Assembly: GCF_002101775.1 (NCBI RefSeq)
Contig: NZ_LQPI01000050.1
Coordinates: forward strand, 1 to 64,000
From: Mycolicibacter nonchromogenicus
GTDB lineage: Bacteria; Actinomycetota; Actinomycetes; Mycobacteriales; Mycobacteriaceae
DNA: 64,000 nucleotides
Reading direction: 5' to 3'
Part shown: positions 1-9,100 of the stretch, in pieces
How positions within the stretch are numbered: the first letter of the stretch is position 1
How the letters are laid out: every line of letters begins with the position of its first letter
The notes under the pieces: generated by a model
Database searches by the model: none
What the model was told of the DNA's origin: nothing
What the model saw: only the letters and a program-made list of their open reading frames with translations
Translations under genes and position numbers: made by a program

Positions 1-2293
1 GCGGAGGCGGGGGTGGCGGGAAGAACTCCGGCATCGGGAAACCCGGCGGCGGAGGCGGCAGCTCCTCCAGGTCCTGTGGCGGCGGAGGCGGCGGCGCATA
101 CCAGTCGTACTGCACCGGGATGGGCGCGCTGGTCGGCACGCCGGCGAAGCCGCCGATCGCGGTGGGCTTGGGGAACGCCACGATCGGCTCGCCCCACAGT
201 GCACCGTCCATTCCGGCTTTCCAGATGTCGGCCGGCAGGCCCGCGCCGTAGACCGGACCGCCCCACTTGTTGGTCAGCGGTTCGTCACCGCCGGTGGTGC
301 CCACCCAGACCGCGGTCGAAAGGGTCGGCGTGTAGCCGACCATCCACGCGTCCCGGTTGGCCCCGGTGGTGCCGAGCTGGGTGGTGCCGGTCTTGGCCGC
401 GGCCGGACGCCCGCCGGCCAGCTCATGCCCACCCGACCAGCTCGGGATCGCCTTCATGGCGTCGGTGACGTTGTCGGCCACTGCTTTGGAGACTCGCTGC
501 TCACCGGAGTCCTTGGCGTCCGCGATGTCGAAGAGCACCCGGTCGTCAGGGCCCACCACCTTCTGGATGAAATGCGGCCGGTGGTACATCCCGGAGGCGG
601 CCAGGGTCGCGTACGCCGACGCCATATCGATCACCCGCGACTGGTACTGACCGAGCACGATGCCATTCTCCGGGGGCCCACCGAGACCGTCCTGCGACAG
701 GGTGTGGGCGACACCCGGGAAGCTGTCCGCGACCCCGAGATCGTGCGCGGCATCGGCGACATCCTGCGCGCCGTGCTTGAGCTTGAGCATCAGCCGGTAG
801 TACGCGGTGTTGAGCGAGCGCTTGAGTGCCTCGGCGATGCTGCACACGCCGCAGCTGGCGCCGCCCACATTGCTGATCTTGATGCCGCCGACGGTCAGCG
901 GGCCGCTGTCGATCTGCTCACCCAGGCCGATGCCCTGCTTGAGCGCCGCCACCAGGGCGAACACTTTGAATGAGGACCCGGTCTGCAAGCCGGCCTGGGC
1001 GAAGTCGTAGCCGCCGACCTCGTCGCCGCCGTAGTAGGCCCGCACCGCGCCATTGCGCGGATCGATCGAGACCACGGCTGCCCGCATCGTCGGCTTCTGC
1101 CCGGCCATGGTCGTCCTGACGGCCTTCTCCACCGCCCGCTGCGCCTTCATGTCGATGGTGGTGGTGATGCGCAGTCCCTCCATGTTCAGGGTCTGCTCGT
1201 CGATGTGGAACATGTCGAGCAACTCTTCGGTGACCTGGCGCTGGATCAGTTCCGCGGGTCCGGAGGCCTGGTCGGCGTTGCGCGCCTGCTCGAGCGGGAT
1301 GGTCGTCGGAAAGGACTGCTTGGCCCGCTCCTGCAGGGTCAGGGCACCAGTCTGCACCATGCCGTCGAGTACCCAATTCCACCGCTCCACCGCCCGGTCT
1401 CGGTTGATGGCCGGGTCCAACGCGGACGGCCGCTGAATCACCGCCGCCAACAAGGCGCCCTCGGCGACAGTGAGATCCTCGACCCGCTTGTCGAAGTAGG
1501 CCCGGGCGGCCGCGGCGATCCCGTAGGTGGTGCGGCCGAAGTAAATGATGTTGAGGTAGGCCTCCAGCACTTCGTCTTTGGACCACTGCTCCGACATCTT
1601 GGTGGCGATGACCAGTTCTTTGCCCTTGCGGACCAGACCGTCCATGCCGGCCCGCTCCGACCCGACCAGCGCGTTCTTGACGTACTGCTGGGTGATCGTC
1701 GAACCGCCCTGGGTGTCGCCCCCGGTCAGGTTGTTCTTGACCGCCCGAAACAGCCCCGAGACCGAGAAGCCGGCGTTGGTGTAGAAGTCGCGGTCCTCGG
1801 CGGCCAGCACCGCTTCACGGACGTGAACGGGCACCCGGGCAAGCTTGACGTCTATCCGATTCCCGTCCGGCGGAACGATTTTCGCCAGCTCAGTACCGTC
1901 GGCTGCGAGGATCGTCGAAACCTGGGTGGTGTGGATATCGCCGGGTTCGGGTACCTCCACCGTTCGGTAGGCCATCGCGAAGGTGACGACCGGCGCCGTC
2001 AGGAGGGTTGCGGCGGCCACGTACAGGCCCCGCCGGGCCCAGAGCCAATACCGCCGCCGCGACTCGTGCTGCTCGGGCTCGGCATCGAGATCCACCGGCG
2101 GTTTGTATGCCACACAGAGCTTTTCGCCCCCTGGACGGGGTCGCTCCATGGCGGCCCTGACCGCTTCGAGCCGCTCTTGCCGGTCCGCCTCGTCGGCGGG
2201 CTTGGCATCGGTCGTGGTCAAGAAGTGTTCTTCTTCAGCGCTGTCGGCGCCCGGCGCTGTCGGGCCGTGGGTTCTCACCGGCGCCTGGGGCAT
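1..2293 (-). CDS. PonA1-type bifunctional penicillin-binding protein, paralogue 1 (3' end outside window)
   Basis: Class A PBP that would polymerise glycan strands (glycosyltransferase domain) and cross-link them (transpeptidase domain) outside the membrane. The frame stays open from an ATG at 2293 to the window edge, about 764 codons. Order: acidic cytoplasmic tail, one membrane segment (near 1980-2040), glycosyltransferase motifs EDRDFYTNAGF (about 1780-1812) and GGSTITQQYVKN (about 1670-1710), transpeptidase SSFK (about 970), SLN (about 815) and KTGTT (about 385-394), then a proline-rich tail. I checked that the first, middle and last motifs share one frame, so it is not a pseudogene in the visible part. 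It lies 173 bp downstream of a second ponA1 gene in the same orientation. GTG at 2278 or 2437 are alternative starts. No complete C-terminus can be seen. Confidence 0.9.
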   Translation of the reverse strand, partial: MPQAPVRTHGPTAPGADSAEEEHFLTTTDAKPADEADRQERLEAVRAAMERPRPGGEKLCVAYKPPVDLDAEPEQHESRRRYWLWARRGLYVAAATLLTAPVVTFAMAYRTVEVPEPGDIHTTQVSTILAADGTELAKIVPPDGNRIDVKLARVPVHVREAVLAAEDRDFYTNAGFSVSGLFRAVKNNLTGGDTQGGSTITQQYVKNALVGSERAGMDGLVRKGKELVIATKMSEQWSKDEVLEAYLNIIYFGRTTYGIAAAARAYFDKRVEDLTVAEGALLAAVIQRPSALDPAINRDRAVERWNWVLDGMVQTGALTLQERAKQSFPTTIPLEQARNADQASGPAELIQRQVTEELLDMFHIDEQTLNMEGLRITTTIDMKAQRAVEKAVRTTMAGQKPTMRAAVVSIDPRNGAVRAYYGGDEVGGYDFAQAGLQTGSSFKVFALVAALKQGIGLGEQIDSGPLTVGGIKISNVGGASCGVCSIAEALKRSLNTAYYRLMLKLKHGAQDVADAAHDLGVADSFPGVAHTLSQDGLGGPPENGIVLGQYQSRVIDMASAYATLAASGMYHRPHFIQKVVGPDDRVLFDIADAKDSGEQRVSKAVADNVTDAMKAIPSWSGGHELAGGRPAAAKTGTTQLGTTGANRDAWMVGYTPTLSTAVWVGTTGGDEPLTNKWGGPVYGAGLPADIWKAGMDGALWGEPIVAFPKPTAIGGFAGVPTSAPIPVQYDWYAPPPPPPQDLEELPPPPPGFPMPEFFPPPPPP

Positions 2294-2466
2294 CCCCGCC
2301 GGCAGAAGTCGGGCTCTCGGCCCTTCGCCAGCCCGGGTCGGGCGCAACCCATTTCGGCGCTCGGCGAAGTGCTCAGCAGCCCGTCGTCCCCCGCGCGTCG
2401 CTGCAGCATGGCCAACAGAGTAGTTCCGTGGACTCACCCTCGGGTTGAAACAAGGTCACAAACGCA

Positions 2467-4938
2467 CTACGGCGCAGCGGGTGGCTCCTCGGCCGGCGGC
2501 GGGCTGCCCGAGTCGGTGGGGGTCGGCGCAGCCGGGGCAGGCGGGGCGGCCGTGATGGTGGTGGGCGGGCCGATCGGGATGGTGATGCCCGGTGCGATCT
2601 CGATCGTCGGCTGGATGACGGTCTCCTCCGGTGGCGGCGGCGGACCGTCGTCGGCCGGCGGGGGCGGTGGCGGCGCGGCCGGAACGCCGGCATAGCCGCC
2701 GATCTCGGTTGGGGTGGGGAAGGTTTCGTTGGGGGTGCCCTTGAGGGCGCCGTCCATGGTGGCCTTCCAGATGTCGGCCGGAATACCCGAGCCGTAGACC
2801 GGGCCGCCCCATTGATTCACCAGCGGTTCGTCTCCCCCGGTGGTGCCCACCCAGACCGCGGTGGACAGCGACGGCGTGTAGCCCACCATCCAGCCGTCCC
2901 GGTTGGCCCCGGTGTCGCCCAGCTGCGTGGTGCCGGTCTTGGCCGCCGACGGCCGCCCACCGGCCAGGTTGTGTCCACGTGACCAGCCGGCGATGGGCTG
3001 CATGGCGGAGGTGACGTTGTCGGCGACCGCCTTGGGGATGCGTTGCTCGCCGGTGTCCTCGGAGTTCTTCGCATCGAACAACACGCGTCCGTCGGCGCTG
3101 ACCACCTTCTCCACGAAGTGCGGCGGGTGGTAGAGGCCGGAGGCTGCCAAGGTGGCGTACGCCGAAGCCATGTCGATCACCCGGGTCTGGTACTGGCCCA
3201 GCACCACACCGCCCTCCGGCGGGCCGCCGTCCTGCGACAAGGTGTGCGGCACGCCCGGGAAGCTCTTGGCGACCCCGGCCTGATGCGCGGCGTCGGCGAC
3301 GTCCTGCGCCCCGTTCTGGAGCTTGAGCATCAGCCGGTAGTAGGAGGTGTTCAGCGAACGCTTGAGCGCCTCGGCGATGTTGCAGACCCCGCAGCCCTCA
3401 CCCTCAACGTTGTTGATCTTGGTCCGGCCGTTGTCGAGGGTCAGCGGTGAACTGTCGATCTGGTAACCCAGCCCGATGCCCTGCTCGAGCGCGGCCACCA
3501 GGGCGAACACTTTGAACGACGAGCCGGTCTGCAACCCGGCCTGGGCGAAGTCGAAGCCGGTGGCATCGGATCCGCCGTAGTAGGCGCGCACCCCGCCGTC
3601 ACGCGGGTCGATGGACACCACCGCCGCGCGCATGTTCGGGATCTGATCCTTGAGGTAGGTGCTCACCGCCTCCTCGGCGGCATCCTGCGCCACCGGATCG
3701 ATGGTGCTGGTGATCTGCAGGCCCTGGGTGTTGAGCGTCTGTTCGTCGATGTTGAACAGCTCGAGCAGCTCTTGGGTCACCTGCCGCTGGATCAGCCCGT
3801 TGGGCCCGGTGGTGACGTTCTTGGACCGGGCCAGTTCGGGTGACACCGTGGCCGGAAATTCCTGTGCGGCCCGCTCGGCGGCGGTCAGGGCTCCGGTCTC
3901 CACCATTCCGTCGAGCACCCAGTTCCACCGGTCCAGCGCGCCCTCGGGGTCGACCGCCGGGTCCAGGGTGGAGGGCCGCTGGATCAATGCGGCCAACAGC
4001 GCGCCCTCGGCGATGTTGAGCTCCTCGACGGGCTTGTCGTAGTAGGCGCGAGACGCCGCGGCGATCCCGTAGGCCCCGCGGCCGAAGTAGATGATGTTCA
4101 GGTAGGCCTGCAGCACATCGTCTTTGGGCCACGCGCTGGACATCTTGGTGGCGATCACGAGTTCTTTGGCCTTGCGGATCAAGCCGCCCATGCCGGCACG
4201 CGCGGATCCGACCAGGGCGTTCTTGACGTACTGCTGGGTGATCGTGGAACCGCCCTGCGTGTCACCGCCGAACAGGTTGTTCTTGATCGCCCGGGCGAAG
4301 CCCGACACCGAGAAGCCCGGGTTGGAGTAGAAGTCGCGGTCCTCGGCGGCCAGGACCGCGTCACGCACATAGACCGGCACCTGGTCGATGCCGATGTCGA
4401 CGCGGTTGCCCTCCGGCGGAATGATCTTGGCCAGCTCGGATCCGTCACTGGCCAGAATCGTCGACACCTGGTTGGTTCGGATGTCACCCGGCGAGGGCAC
4501 GTCGGTGATGGTGTAGGCCATCGCGAAGGTGATGATCGGCAACAGCAGAATCACGGCCACCGAGATGTAGAGCCCACGCCGGATCCACCGCCAATTCGGC
4601 GGATGCGCGCGCAACCAGTCCAGCGGATTCGGCGCGCCCGGTGCAGCGGTGGGCGCTGCGGGATCCGGCCGCCGCGGCGGGGGCGCGGTCGGCTTCTCCG
4701 GAGGCGGTTCGCGCCGCGGGATCCGGCCGCTGAGCGCCTGCTCGCGTTGCGGCGGCTCTCCTTCAAGCGCGGCCCGGACCGCGTCGATCGGATCGCGCAG
4801 GTCGGCGGTCACGGCGTCGTCGACCGCCGGAATGATCGTGGTCAGACGGTCATCCGGTCCCGCCGGTGGGCGGCCGCCGCCGGCCTTGGAGGGCCGGGCC
4901 GCGCCAGCATCGGACCCGTCGTCGCGATGTTTACTCAC
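2467..4938 (-). CDS. ponA1: PonA1, bifunctional transglycosylase/transpeptidase
   Basis: Main class A PBP of mycobacteria (Rv0050 family), active at the growing pole. About 823 aa: a proline-rich cytoplasmic tail of about 140 residues, one membrane helix, then glycosyltransferase motifs EDRDFYSNPGF and GGSTITQQYVKN. The transpeptidase motifs are SSFK, SLNTSYY and KTGTTQLGDTG, followed by a long Pro-rich C-terminal tail. It follows the DUF5318 gene directly, the same pairing as Rv0049-Rv0050, so it is the orthologue by position. The GTG at 4938 overlaps the DUF5318 stop by 8 nt and sits 12 nt after a GGAG; an in-frame GTG at 4956 is the alternative. A second gene of the same architecture follows, which is unusual. 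Confidence 0.95.
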   Translation of the reverse strand: MSKHRDDGSDAGAARPSKAGGGRPPAGPDDRLTTIIPAVDDAVTADLRDPIDAVRAALEGEPPQREQALSGRIPRREPPPEKPTAPPPRRPDPAAPTAAPGAPNPLDWLRAHPPNWRWIRRGLYISVAVILLLPIITFAMAYTITDVPSPGDIRTNQVSTILASDGSELAKIIPPEGNRVDIGIDQVPVYVRDAVLAAEDRDFYSNPGFSVSGFARAIKNNLFGGDTQGGSTITQQYVKNALVGSARAGMGGLIRKAKELVIATKMSSAWPKDDVLQAYLNIIYFGRGAYGIAAASRAYYDKPVEELNIAEGALLAALIQRPSTLDPAVDPEGALDRWNWVLDGMVETGALTAAERAAQEFPATVSPELARSKNVTTGPNGLIQRQVTQELLELFNIDEQTLNTQGLQITSTIDPVAQDAAEEAVSTYLKDQIPNMRAAVVSIDPRDGGVRAYYGGSDATGFDFAQAGLQTGSSFKVFALVAALEQGIGLGYQIDSSPLTLDNGRTKINNVEGEGCGVCNIAEALKRSLNTSYYRLMLKLQNGAQDVADAAHQAGVAKSFPGVPHTLSQDGGPPEGGVVLGQYQTRVIDMASAYATLAASGLYHPPHFVEKVVSADGRVLFDAKNSEDTGEQRIPKAVADNVTSAMQPIAGWSRGHNLAGGRPSAAKTGTTQLGDTGANRDGWMVGYTPSLSTAVWVGTTGGDEPLVNQWGGPVYGSGIPADIWKATMDGALKGTPNETFPTPTEIGGYAGVPAAPPPPPPADDGPPPPPEETVIQPTIEIAPGITIPIGPPTTITAAPPAPAAPTPTDSGSPPPAEEPPAAP

Positions 4939-5356
4939 TGGCGGTACGGGCTCCACTGCGTGCCGGCCGTCGACCGCGGGATCCCTTGGGCGGGCGCGCG
5001 ATGCCCAGCACGTATGACTTCACCAGGTGGTTCCAGCTGCAGGTCCGGCAGACCTCGACCACGTGCACCGAAAACTCCGGGTAGCGGGTGGCCAGCAGTA
5101 CCAGTTCCTCCGCGGAACGCGCCGAGCCCGACACCGGACCCAGATGATCGCCGTACACCCAGGACACCAGGGTGAGCTGCTCTTTGCGGCAGATGGGGCA
5201 CACCACCGCACTCTGCTTGCCGTGGAACTTCGCGGCGCGCAGCAGATACGGGTTTGCGTCGCACACTTCGGAGACGCCGGTACGCCCGGAGTAGACCTCG
5301 GCCAGCAGGGATCGGCGCCGGAGCGCGTAGTCCACTACCTGTCGCTGCAATCGCAC
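4931..5356 (-). CDS. DUF5318 zinc-ribbon-like protein (Rv0049 family)
   Basis: About 141 aa, very close to mycobacterial Rv0049. Two CxxC pairs, CPIC and CRTC, are placed like a zinc ribbon; the tail is basic. Molecular function is unknown. The GTG at 5356 (reading VRLQRQVVDYAL) is preferred over an upstream ATG at 5383 because a TACTCT -10 element ends 7 nt before it, the usual spacing for a leaderless mycobacterial transcript. It overlaps ponA1 by 8 nt and is probably co-transcribed with it, so a role linked to PBP function or placement is a reasonable inference but not shown. Confidence 0.85.
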   Translation of the reverse strand: MRLQRQVVDYALRRRSLLAEVYSGRTGVSEVCDANPYLLRAAKFHGKQSAVVCPICRKEQLTLVSWVYGDHLGPVSGSARSAEELVLLATRYPEFSVHVVEVCRTCSWNHLVKSYVLGIARPPKGSRGRRPARSGARTASE

Positions 5357-5363
5357 GGTGACC

Positions 5364-5369
5364 AGAGTA
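5364..5369 (-). promoter_or_regulatory. -10 element for DUF5318-ponA1 (leaderless)
   Basis: TACTCT on the minus strand, fitting TANNNT, with 7 nt between it and the GTG at 5356. Transcription would start at or beside the GTG. Confidence 0.5.
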
Positions 5370-5454
5370 CGTCGGGTGCCCACCGGCGGTGGCGATCAAC
5401 GCCCCAACCGGCGTCAACCGGGGGATTCGGCGTCAGTCGCCGGCGGCGTTCTTT

Positions 5455-5460
5455 TACTAT
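5455..5460 (+). promoter_or_regulatory. -10 element for the DUF1707 gene (leaderless)
   Basis: TACTAT with 7 nt before the GTG at 5468. With the element at 5364-5369 it forms a compact divergent promoter pair. Confidence 0.5.
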
Positions 5461-5467
5461 CGTCGCC

Positions 5468-6319
5468 GTGGCGACACGGCAGACCGCGGGCACGCGAGCC
5501 AAAGACAGCGACCGGGAAGATGTCTGCCGGATCCTGGACAACGCGCTGGTTGAGGGACAGGTGTCCAGCACCGAGCACCAGGAGCGAATCAGCCTGGCGA
5601 CCCGTGCCGTGACGCTGGGCGACCTGCATTCCCTGGTCGATGATCTGCAGACCGAGACCGCTCCGGTCAAGCTGCCGACGCTGGGCACTCCGGCCACGGT
5701 GGGTATGCGCGGTGTGGTCCTCAAGGCGCTGGCCGCCTTGGGCACCGCGCTGGTGGCGGGCATGCTGCTCGGTTGGGCGATGTACGGAAACACCAGCTCC
5801 CCGCTGAATTTCACCTCTGATCCCGGGGCCAAGCCCGACGGGGTCGCGCCGGTGGTGCTCACCCCACCACGACAGCTGCAGTCCCTGGGCGGTCTCACCG
5901 GGCTGCTGGAACAGGCCCGGCAGAAGTTCGGTGACACCATGGGCTACCGGCTGGTGGTCTACCCCGACTACGCCTCGCTGGATCGGCCCGACCCCGGCGA
6001 AGAGCGCCGCAAATTGAACTACTCCTACCGAGGCGGCTGGGACGACCCGTCCACCTCCTCCAAGAGCAGCGATGACGTGCTGGTCGACCTGTCCGCATTC
6101 GACGCCAAAGTTGCGGTCGGAATCCTGCGTGGGGCCCCCGAGACGCTCGGGATCAAACCCGGCGAGGTGAGAAGCACCTATCTGATCGTCGATCCGGCCC
6201 AGGATCCCACGACACCGGGGGCGTTGTCGCTGTCGGTGTATGTGTCCGGCGAGTACGGCAGCGGCTATATCGCCTTCGCCGGCGACGGCACGGTCAAACG
6301 GATCAATTACCCGTCCTGA
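5468..6319 (+). CDS. DUF1707 membrane protein (Rv0048c family)
   Basis: 283 aa. The N-terminal 70 residues carry a DUF1707 (SHOCT-like) segment with the typical DREDVCRILDNALVEGQVS opening. A membrane helix follows at roughly residues 85-110 (LKALAALGTALVAGMLLGWAMY), then an extracytoplasmic domain of about 170 residues with no motif I recognise. DUF1707 domains occur at the N-terminus of many actinobacterial membrane proteins; their function is unknown. It is transcribed divergently from the DUF5318-ponA1 pair, as in M. tuberculosis, so a cell-envelope role is plausible. The GTG start is chosen for the -10 element 7 nt upstream. Confidence 0.8.
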   Translation: MATRQTAGTRAKDSDREDVCRILDNALVEGQVSSTEHQERISLATRAVTLGDLHSLVDDLQTETAPVKLPTLGTPATVGMRGVVLKALAALGTALVAGMLLGWAMYGNTSSPLNFTSDPGAKPDGVAPVVLTPPRQLQSLGGLTGLLEQARQKFGDTMGYRLVVYPDYASLDRPDPGEERRKLNYSYRGGWDDPSTSSKSSDDVLVDLSAFDAKVAVGILRGAPETLGIKPGEVRSTYLIVDPAQDPTTPGALSLSVYVSGEYGSGYIAFAGDGTVKRINYPS

Positions 6320-6387
6320 ACTGCTGGTTCCTCACCGATCTCGTCGGCCTGGGCACCGGTCGGGCAGTGGCCACTTGGGTTTGGTTA

Positions 6388-6404
6388 TATCGGCGCGATA
6401 CTAT
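6388..6404 (+). promoter_or_regulatory. Candidate PadR operator overlapping a -10 element
   Basis: TATCG-GCG-CGATA inverted repeat at 6388-6400 overlaps a TACTAT hexamer at 6399-6404, about 50 nt before the padR start. PadR proteins commonly repress their own promoter through short inverted repeats of this kind. The assignment to this regulator is inferred from position. Confidence 0.3.
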
Positions 6405-6456
6405 GGCCCGAACCGTCGACCGGTCGTAGCTACACCATCTGCAGGAGGTGACTGGA

Positions 6457-6999
6457 GTGCTTGAGCTAGCCATTTTGGGCTTGTTGCTCGAGTCTCCGAT
6501 GCACGGCTACGAGCTCCGGAAGCGGTTGACCGGTCTGCTGGGTGCGTTCCGGGCGTTCTCCTACGGCTCGCTGTATCCCGCGCTGCGGCGCATGCAGCTG
6601 GCCGGCGTGATCGCCGAGGACGCCGCGCCGACGGGGACCCCGGTGCGCCGGGCCCGGCGGGTGTACCGGCTGACCGACGCCGGTCGTCAGCGGTTCAACG
6701 AGCTGGTGTCTGACACCGGCCCGCAGAACTACACCGACGACGGCTTCGGAGTCCACCTGGCGTTCTTCAACCGCACCCCCGCCGAGGCTCGGATGCGGAT
6801 CCTCGAAGGACGTCGCCGGCAGGTGGAGGAACGCCGGGAAGGCCTGCGCAACGCGGTGGCACGGGCCAGCAACTCATTGGACCGCTATACCCGCCAACTG
6901 CACCAGCTCGGGCTGGAGTCCAGTGAGCGCGAGGTCAAGTGGCTCAACGAGCTGATCGCGGCCGAACGGGTATCGCAGGGCCGGGCCGAACAACCCTGA
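6457..6999 (+). CDS. PadR-family transcriptional regulator (Rv0047c family)
   Basis: 180 aa. The N-terminal winged helix is seen in [23 protein letters not shown] and [10 protein letters not shown], the PadR signature. The C-terminal half ([22 protein letters not shown] onward) is a helical dimerisation domain, as in the subfamily with Vir_act_alpha_C. An AGGAGGT at 6443-6449 decides for the GTG at 6457 over the GTG at 6448, which lies inside that ribosome site. It stands directly upstream of ino1 (76 nt), the arrangement found in M. tuberculosis, where the Rv0047c-type regulator is a candidate controller of ino1. Its ligand is unknown. Confidence 0.88.
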   Translation: MLELAILGLLLESPMHGYELRKRLTGLLGAFRAFSYGSLYPALRRMQLAGVIAEDAAPTGTPVRRARRVYRLTDAGRQRFNELVSDTGPQNYTDDGFGVHLAFFNRTPAEARMRILEGRRRQVEERREGLRNAVARASNSLDRYTRQLHQLGLESSEREVKWLNELIAAERVSQGRAEQP

Positions 7000-7075
7000 T
7001 CCAGCCCGACGTGGGGCATCGGGGACAACAACACAGCACTTCAGCAGTGAAAGCAGAAAAAGGAGAGCGTCGAAC

Positions 7076-8167
7076 ATGACTGAGCAAACGACGGATGTGC
7101 GGGTCGCCATTGTCGGCGTCGGCAACTGCGCGTCCTCGCTGGTCCAGGGCGTCCAGTACTACCAGAACGCCGATGACACCTCCACGGTCCCCGGCTTGAT
7201 GCATGTGCGCTTCGGCCCGTACCACGTCCGCGACGTCAAGTTCGTCGCCGCGTTCGACGTGGACGCCAAGAAGGTCGGCTTCGACCTGTCCGAGGCCATC
7301 TTCGCCTCGGAGAACAACACCATCAAGATCTCCGACGTGCCTCCGACCAACGTGATCGTGCAGCGCGGCCCGACGCTGGACGGCATCGGCAAGTACTACG
7401 CCGAGACCATCGAGGTCTCCGACGCCGAGGCCGTGGACGTGGTCGCCGCCCTGCGCGAAGCCAAGGTCGACGTGCTGGTCTCCTACCTTCCGGTGGGCTC
7501 GGAAGAGGCCGACAAGTTCTACGCCCAGTGCGCCATCGACGCCGGTGTGGCGTTCGTCAACGCGCTGCCGGTGTTCATCGCCTCCGACCCGGTGTGGGCC
7601 AAGAAGTTCGCCGACGCCGGCGTGCCGATCGTGGGCGACGACATCAAGAGCCAGGTCGGCGCCACCATCACCCACCGGGTGATGGCCAAGCTGTTCGAGG
7701 ACCGCGGCGTCACCCTCGACCGCACCTACCAGCTCAACGTCGGCGGCAACATGGACTTCAAGAACATGCTCGAGCGCGAGCGGCTGGAGTCCAAGAAGGT
7801 CTCCAAGACCCAGGCCGTCACCTCTAACCTGACCGGCTCGCTGGCCGGCAAGGTCGAGGACAAGAACGTCCACATCGGGCCGTCCGACCACGTCGCCTGG
7901 CTCGACGACCGCAAGTGGGCCTACGTGCGGCTGGAGGGTCGCGCCTTCGGCGACGCACCGCTGAACCTGGAGTACAAGCTCGAGGTGTGGGACTCCCCGA
8001 ACTCGGCCGGCATCATCATCGACGCGGTGCGTGCCGCCAAGATCGCCAAGGACCGCGGCATCGGCGGGCCGATCCTGCCCGCGTCGGCGTACCTGATGAA
8101 GAGCCCGCCCGAGCAGCTGGCTGACGACATCGCGCGCGCCCAGCTCGAAGAATTCATCCTCGGCTAG
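7076..8167 (+). CDS. ino1: myo-Inositol-1-phosphate synthase
   Basis: Converts glucose-6-phosphate to inositol-1-phosphate with bound NAD, the first step to phosphatidylinositol, lipomannan, lipoarabinomannan and mycothiol. 363 aa, the length of the actinobacterial/archaeal short form. NAD-binding loop VGVGNCASS is near residue 15; the conserved [33 protein letters not shown] and LNVGGNMDF blocks are all present. A strong AAAGGAGAG precedes the ATG. It follows padR and precedes a hydrolase gene by 24 nt. No truncation or missing motif is seen. Confidence 0.97.
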   Translation: MTEQTTDVRVAIVGVGNCASSLVQGVQYYQNADDTSTVPGLMHVRFGPYHVRDVKFVAAFDVDAKKVGFDLSEAIFASENNTIKISDVPPTNVIVQRGPTLDGIGKYYAETIEVSDAEAVDVVAALREAKVDVLVSYLPVGSEEADKFYAQCAIDAGVAFVNALPVFIASDPVWAKKFADAGVPIVGDDIKSQVGATITHRVMAKLFEDRGVTLDRTYQLNVGGNMDFKNMLERERLESKKVSKTQAVTSNLTGSLAGKVEDKNVHIGPSDHVAWLDDRKWAYVRLEGRAFGDAPLNLEYKLEVWDSPNSAGIIIDAVRAAKIAKDRGIGGPILPASAYLMKSPPEQLADDIARAQLEEFILG

Positions 8168-8191
8168 ACACCATCCACTCTGCGGGGGGAC

Positions 8192-9076
8192 ATGACTGAA
8201 GACGAGCTGGCCGGCCTCTCGGAGTTCGCGCTGCTGCACGGCAACGCCGAGCAGGCCGGTCTGGCCGGTGCACTGCCCGAGGTGGAGCGGGTCGAGACCG
8301 GCGACATCAGTGCGCTGCGCTGGGGTTCGACACCTCCGCGGGTGGTGTTCCTGCACGGCGGTGCCCAGAACGCCCACACCTGGGACACCGTCATCCTCGG
8401 ACTCGGCGCGCCCGCGCTGGCGGTGGACCTGCCCGGACACGGCCGCTCGGCGTGGCGCGAGGACGGCGACTACTCGCCGCAGCGCAATGCGGCCACTCTG
8501 ACGCCGGTGCTGCGCGAGCTGGCACCGGACGCCGAATTGGTGGTCGGCATGTCACTGGGCGGGCTGACCGCGATCCGCTTGGCAGCAACCGTTCCCGAGC
8601 TGGTGCGCCGCTTGGCGCTGGTGGATGTGACGCCGTCGGCGCTGCAGCGCCATGCCGAGGCGAGTGCCGCCGACCGTGGGACGGTGGCACTGGCCGCAGG
8701 CGATCGGACCTTCCCCGATTTCGAGTCACTGCTGGCCGTCACCACGGCCGCGGCACCGCACCGGGACCCGGAATCGCTGCGGCGCGGGCTTTTCCACAAC
8801 ACCCGTCGGCTGTCGGACGGCAGCTGGACGTGGCGTTACGACTCCATCCGCTCAGTCGGCGATTTCACCGAGCTGTGGTCCGATGTCTCGGCGATCACCG
8901 CACCGACCACCCTGATCCGCGGCGGCGATTCGGTGTTCGTCTCCCCCGACGACATCACCGAGTTCGCGCAACGCTGCCCGGGGCTGACCACTCACGTCGT
9001 GGACGGTGCCGGACACTCGGTGCAAAGTGATCGGCCGCGTGTCCTGGTCGAGCTGCTGCGCATGGCCCTCGGCTGA
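8192..9076 (+). CDS. Alpha/beta hydrolase (Rv0045c family esterase)
   Basis: 294 aa alpha/beta-hydrolase. Oxyanion region FLHGGAQNAHTWD is near residue 52; nucleophile elbow GMSLGG is near residue 118; a late acid follows in the RGGDSVFVSPDD region; catalytic His is in DGAGHSVQSD near the C-terminus. The closest known family is Rv0045c, an esterase with activity on short acyl esters in vitro and no settled physiological substrate. It lies 24 nt after ino1 behind a G-rich ribosome site (GGGGGGAC), so it is probably part of the ino1 transcript. Confidence 0.85.
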   Translation: MTEDELAGLSEFALLHGNAEQAGLAGALPEVERVETGDISALRWGSTPPRVVFLHGGAQNAHTWDTVILGLGAPALAVDLPGHGRSAWREDGDYSPQRNAATLTPVLRELAPDAELVVGMSLGGLTAIRLAATVPELVRRLALVDVTPSALQRHAEASAADRGTVALAAGDRTFPDFESLLAVTTAAAPHRDPESLRRGLFHNTRRLSDGSWTWRYDSIRSVGDFTELWSDVSAITAPTTLIRGGDSVFVSPDDITEFAQRCPGLTTHVVDGAGHSVQSDRPRVLVELLRMALG

Positions 9077-9088
9077 CAATTCCGGGGA

Positions 9089-9094
9089 TAAGGT
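9089..9094 (+). promoter_or_regulatory. -10 element for the LLM oxidoreductase gene
   Basis: TAAGGT with 6 nt before the ATG at 9101, inside the short gap after the hydrolase gene. It would give a leaderless transcript for the oxidoreductase and ABC importer genes. Confidence 0.35.
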
Positions 9095-9100
9095 GGCGAG

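Noticed and set aside
1205..2695. Long plus-strand frame across the two ponA genes
   Set aside because: It spans the gap between two verified minus-strand PBPs and ends in Gly-rich sequence that is the reverse of their Pro-rich tails.
2467..2700. Pro-codon tandem repeats as a possible CRISPR or satellite
   Set aside because: They are low-complexity proline codons of the PonA1 tail, with no spacer-repeat structure.
6944..8440. 498-codon frame opposite ino1
   Set aside because: Covers a highly conserved enzyme on the other strand; biased composition.
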